From a marine gamma proteobacterium HTCC2143 (GTDB lineage: Bacteria; Pseudomonadota; Gammaproteobacteria; Pseudomonadales; Dasaniaceae): a stretch of DNA of 64,000 nt. This document shows positions 61,941 to 64,000 of the stretch, piece after piece. Both the position numbers and the translations under genes were made by a program. The first letter of the stretch is position 1. Each line of letters begins with the position of its first letter. The notes beneath the pieces were generated by a model. It was not told the origin of the DNA. It was given only the letters and a program-made list of their open reading frames with translations, and searched no databases. The stretch spans positions 186,001-250,000 of the forward strand of contig AAVT01000003.1 in the NCBI GenBank assembly GCA_000169075.1, in the 5' to 3' direction.

Positions 61941-62618
61941 TTATTTCTTATCAAAACTGGCAACCCGCGCAAAGGAGATCATTCCCTGACCATTATTTAA
62001 TACCGCACGCTCGGTATGCCGTAACATGTATCTTTCGAGCCTATGGCGGGCCTCCAAGTCTGCTGCCGCACGGCTTGCTGCGATATCACCGGGAAGCTCT
62101 GACGACTGATACCGCACCGCATTACTAGCGCCTCCTGACGCCTGCATACTAGCGCCCGCAACAGGGTATACTCTGCTTGTCATCGGCGCTTTGCTGGCGA
62201 CCGGGAATCCACTGGCAAGCTCTGAGGTCGCATTCGTTTCCAAAGTTTGCACGCCAACAATAACGGCCATGGCCACCGATGCAGCGACTGCAAATCCAGC
62301 CATCGGGCGCCACCAGACAATTGTTTTCTGCTGATCATCACTAACTTTCTGGGCGACTACCGATTCCAGTTGATCAATTTTTTCTTCGGACAGCCGGCCA
62401 TTATTGTGACCAATTGCCATGCTAACTTGACTGGATATGTCGAGATGACGATACGCACCGGTATCATTGTCCTGCATAACTTCCCTCACCAAATGATAGC
62501 GAGCCCAAGTACTCCTTACAGATTCATCATTGTCCGTCGACATGATTCGTCGCAACTCCAACTCATCTGCCTCTCCATCCATCAGAGCCGATATAGACTC
62601 CCGCAATTGATCACTCAT
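61941..62618 (-). CDS. rseA: sigma-E anti-sigma factor RseA (MucA)
   Basis: Inner-membrane anti-sigma factor that sequesters RpoE. N-terminal cytoplasmic domain REISALMDGEADELELRRI-like (here ISALMDGEADELELRRI) with WARYHLVREVMQ, one membrane segment around residues 109-127, and periplasmic C-terminal part. Length 225. Confidence 0.93.
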   Translation of the reverse strand: MSDQLRESISALMDGEADELELRRIMSTDNDESVRSTWARYHLVREVMQDNDTGAYRHLDISSQVSMAIGHNNGRLSEEKIDQLESVVAQKVSDDQQKTIVWWRPMAGFAVAASVAMAVIVGVQTLETNATSELASGFPVASKAPMTSRVYPVAGASMQASGGASNAVRYQSSELPGDIAASRAAADLEARHRLERYMLRHTERAVLNNGQGMISFARVASFDKK

Positions 62619-62667
62619 CGACTGTCTCTTTTATCATTTAATTATTTGCCTTCACTCATTGCCTGGT

Positions 62668-63285
62668 TTAATTTTTAACCAGCGTCAGATGATCGTCCGA
62701 TTCAGCACCAAAAATTTGCTGTTTTACTCGCTTGTCTATCGCTTCACGCGCTCTAAATATTCTGGACCTAACGGTCCCTACGGGGCATTCCATCACGTCG
62801 GCAATATCTTCGTAACTGAGACCATCAAATTCCCGCAATGTTACCGCTGTACGCAGATCCTCTGGCAATTCTTTCATAGCACTCTCAACGACCTGCTTCA
62901 ACTCTTCTCCATAAAGGGCATTTTCTGGATTCTCTATATCGCGCAGAGATGATGCGGATTCGTAGTATTCTGCATCTTCAACATCGACATCAGTAGCTGG
63001 CGGACGCCGACTTCTCGAAACCAGATGATTCTTGGCCGTATTAATAGCAATTCTATACAGCCATGTGTAGAACGCACTATCTCCACGAAATTTTGGCAGC
63101 GCGCGGTAGGCCTTAATAAAAGCTTCTTGTGCAACGTCCTGAATCTCATCTGAGTCTCTGACATAGCGAGATATCAAGCCAAATATTTTATGTTGATATT
63201 TAAGAACCAACAAATCAAAGGCAGTGTTATCACCTTTTTGCACGCGCTCTACCAACTGCTGATCTGACTCCTGCGAGCTGATCAT
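62668..63285 (-). CDS. rpoE: RNA polymerase sigma-E factor (AlgU/RpoE)
   Basis: ECF sigma factor of the envelope stress response. Starts QQLVERVQKGDNTAFDLLV, region 2 with FIKAYRALPKFRGDSAFYTWLYRIA, region 4 with LREFDGLSYEDIADVMECPVGTVRSRI. The ATG at 63285 (AGGGGA just before) gives 205 residues like E. coli RpoE. A frame open from 63465 would run over the sigma-E promoter, so I do not accept it. Confidence 0.95.
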   Translation of the reverse strand: MISSQESDQQLVERVQKGDNTAFDLLVLKYQHKIFGLISRYVRDSDEIQDVAQEAFIKAYRALPKFRGDSAFYTWLYRIAINTAKNHLVSRSRRPPATDVDVEDAEYYESASSLRDIENPENALYGEELKQVVESAMKELPEDLRTAVTLREFDGLSYEDIADVMECPVGTVRSRIFRAREAIDKRVKQQIFGAESDDHLTLVKN

Positions 63286-63374
63286 TGAATCCCCTGTTGC
63301 CAAACGCCGATCGTTGCTTTTTTCAGCAAACGGCTTTGAGTTATTGTACTTTCTTCCAAGTAGTCCCATATTCC

Positions 63375-63401
63375 GTAGACCATTGCCTCTTTCATAAGTT
63401 C
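63375..63401 (-). promoter_or_regulatory. sigma-E (autoregulatory) promoter of rpoE
   Basis: GAACTT at 63396-63401, 16-base spacer, TCTAC at 63375-63379, close to the sigma-E/AlgU consensus GAACTT-N16-TCtgA/TCaAA. It sits about 90 bases before the rpoE ATG, as expected for the autoregulated rpoE promoter in E. coli and algU in Pseudomonas. Confidence 0.7.
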
Positions 63402-63587
63402 TTGTGAACTGGAAATAACTATCATTCGTACAGTGTTCAGAACATTGTCTTTGAAAGAAGTTCACTCAAGTATCAGATTTTTCTCATTAATATTGTTAAA
63501 ATCAGACGACTCGGGTTTATACTTTCTGTATTCTCAAGCAACAACTGACTATAGTCCACCCCTTCTCCACTTTAGCAAGACACTACC
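63402..63587. promoter_or_regulatory. rpoE-nadB divergent intergenic region
   Basis: Non-coding spacer between the divergent genes. On the nadB side a TATACT at 63518-63523 with TTGTTA 19 bases upstream is a weak promoter candidate. Confidence 0.35.
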
Positions 63588-64000
63588 ATGAGTAAACATT
63601 TTCAACACGATGTGCTGATAATCGGCAGCGGTGCGGCAGGTTTGTCACTCGCACTAGAGCTGCCGTCTACTACCAAAATTGCCATGATTTGCAAAGGCGA
63701 CCTGATAGAAGGGTCAACTTACTGGGCTCAGGGTGGCATTGCGGCGGTATTAGACAAAGATGATAGTGTTGAGTCTCACCTTGAAGATACGCTGAATTCG
63801 GGCGGCAATCTCTGTCATGCCGATGCGGTTAGGTTCACGGTTGAGAACAGTCGTGACACCATTGACTGGTTGGTCGACCAAGGTGTCGAATTCAGTCGTA
63901 ATACCGATGAACAGCAGTCCTTGCACCTAACTAAAGAGGGCGGTCATAGTCAACGGCGAATTGTTCATGCGGCAGATGCTACCGGTCGCGCTGTATCAGA
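63588..64000 (+). CDS. nadB: L-aspartate oxidase, 3' end beyond window
   Basis: FAD enzyme of NAD synthesis converting aspartate to iminoaspartate. The first 137 codons are seen: MSKHFQHDVLIIGSGAAGLS with the FAD motif GSGAAG at residues 13-18, the STYWAQGGIAAV signature, and SQRRIVHAADATGRA. The frame runs off the right edge. Divergent from rpoE exactly as in Pseudomonas (nadB-algU) and E. coli. Confidence 0.95.
   Translation, partial: MSKHFQHDVLIIGSGAAGLSLALELPSTTKIAMICKGDLIEGSTYWAQGGIAAVLDKDDSVESHLEDTLNSGGNLCHADAVRFTVENSRDTIDWLVDQGVEFSRNTDEQQSLHLTKEGGHSQRRIVHAADATGRAVS

Overview
The window is a stretch of chromosome from a gammaproteobacterium. Nearly all of it is single-copy housekeeping genes, packed densely, in blocks whose order resembles Pseudomonas and its marine relatives (Cellvibrionales/Spongiibacter-like lineages are my guess for the host; this is inference from gene order and protein style, not a database match). 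I saw no insertion sequence, prophage, CRISPR array, tRNA or rRNA gene.

Layout. 1-1234: 3' part of glutathione reductase gor. 1262-10625 (minus): der, bamB, yfgM, hisS, ispG, rodZ, pilF, rlmN, ndk, a classic conserved block. 10822-18696 (minus): an iron-sulfur cluster operon iscR-iscS-sufB-sufC-sufD-sufS-sufA-sufT-sufE, sitting where relatives carry iscRSUA-hscBA-fdx-iscX. It is followed by trmJ (minus), suhB (plus), secF and secD (minus). 24095-29937: purL, mltF and bolA. 29950-31000 is a gene-poor kilobase. 30999-34667: a repeat-containing protein of unknown function, a two-component system, and an RDD membrane protein. 34682-42474: lptG/lptF (minus), divergent from pepA-holC-unknown acidic gene-valS (plus). 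42821-44282: two cold-shock-domain genes (one fused to membrane segments) flanking a decayed PP2C phosphatase gene. 44335-54292 (minus): apeB, a small conserved protein, tsaB, yoaA, adk, mazG, relA, cysM. 54450-63285 (minus): recO, era, rnc, DUF4845, lepB, lepA, rseC, rseB, rseA, rpoE, with nadB diverging at the right edge.

How the genes work together. Several blocks are functional units: outer-membrane and envelope biogenesis (bamB, yfgM, rodZ, pilF, secDF, lptFG, lepB, the sigma-E regulon core rpoE-rseABC), RNA and translation quality (hisS, valS, rlmN, trmJ, tsaB, rnc, era, lepA), and Fe-S assembly, whose products are needed by ispG, rlmN and yoaA in the same window. IscR, with all its cluster ligands intact, has an IscR-like operator over its own promoter, so the whole nine-gene operon is probably feedback controlled by Fe-S status.

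Points of most interest: the in-place exchange of ISC assembly genes for SUF genes with iscR and iscS retained; an IscS that lacks the usual C-terminal tail; a 263-residue protein with a regular ~26-27-residue repeat; a membrane-anchored cold-shock protein beside a PP2C remnant; and a sigma-E promoter inside what would otherwise be called the 5' end of rpoE.
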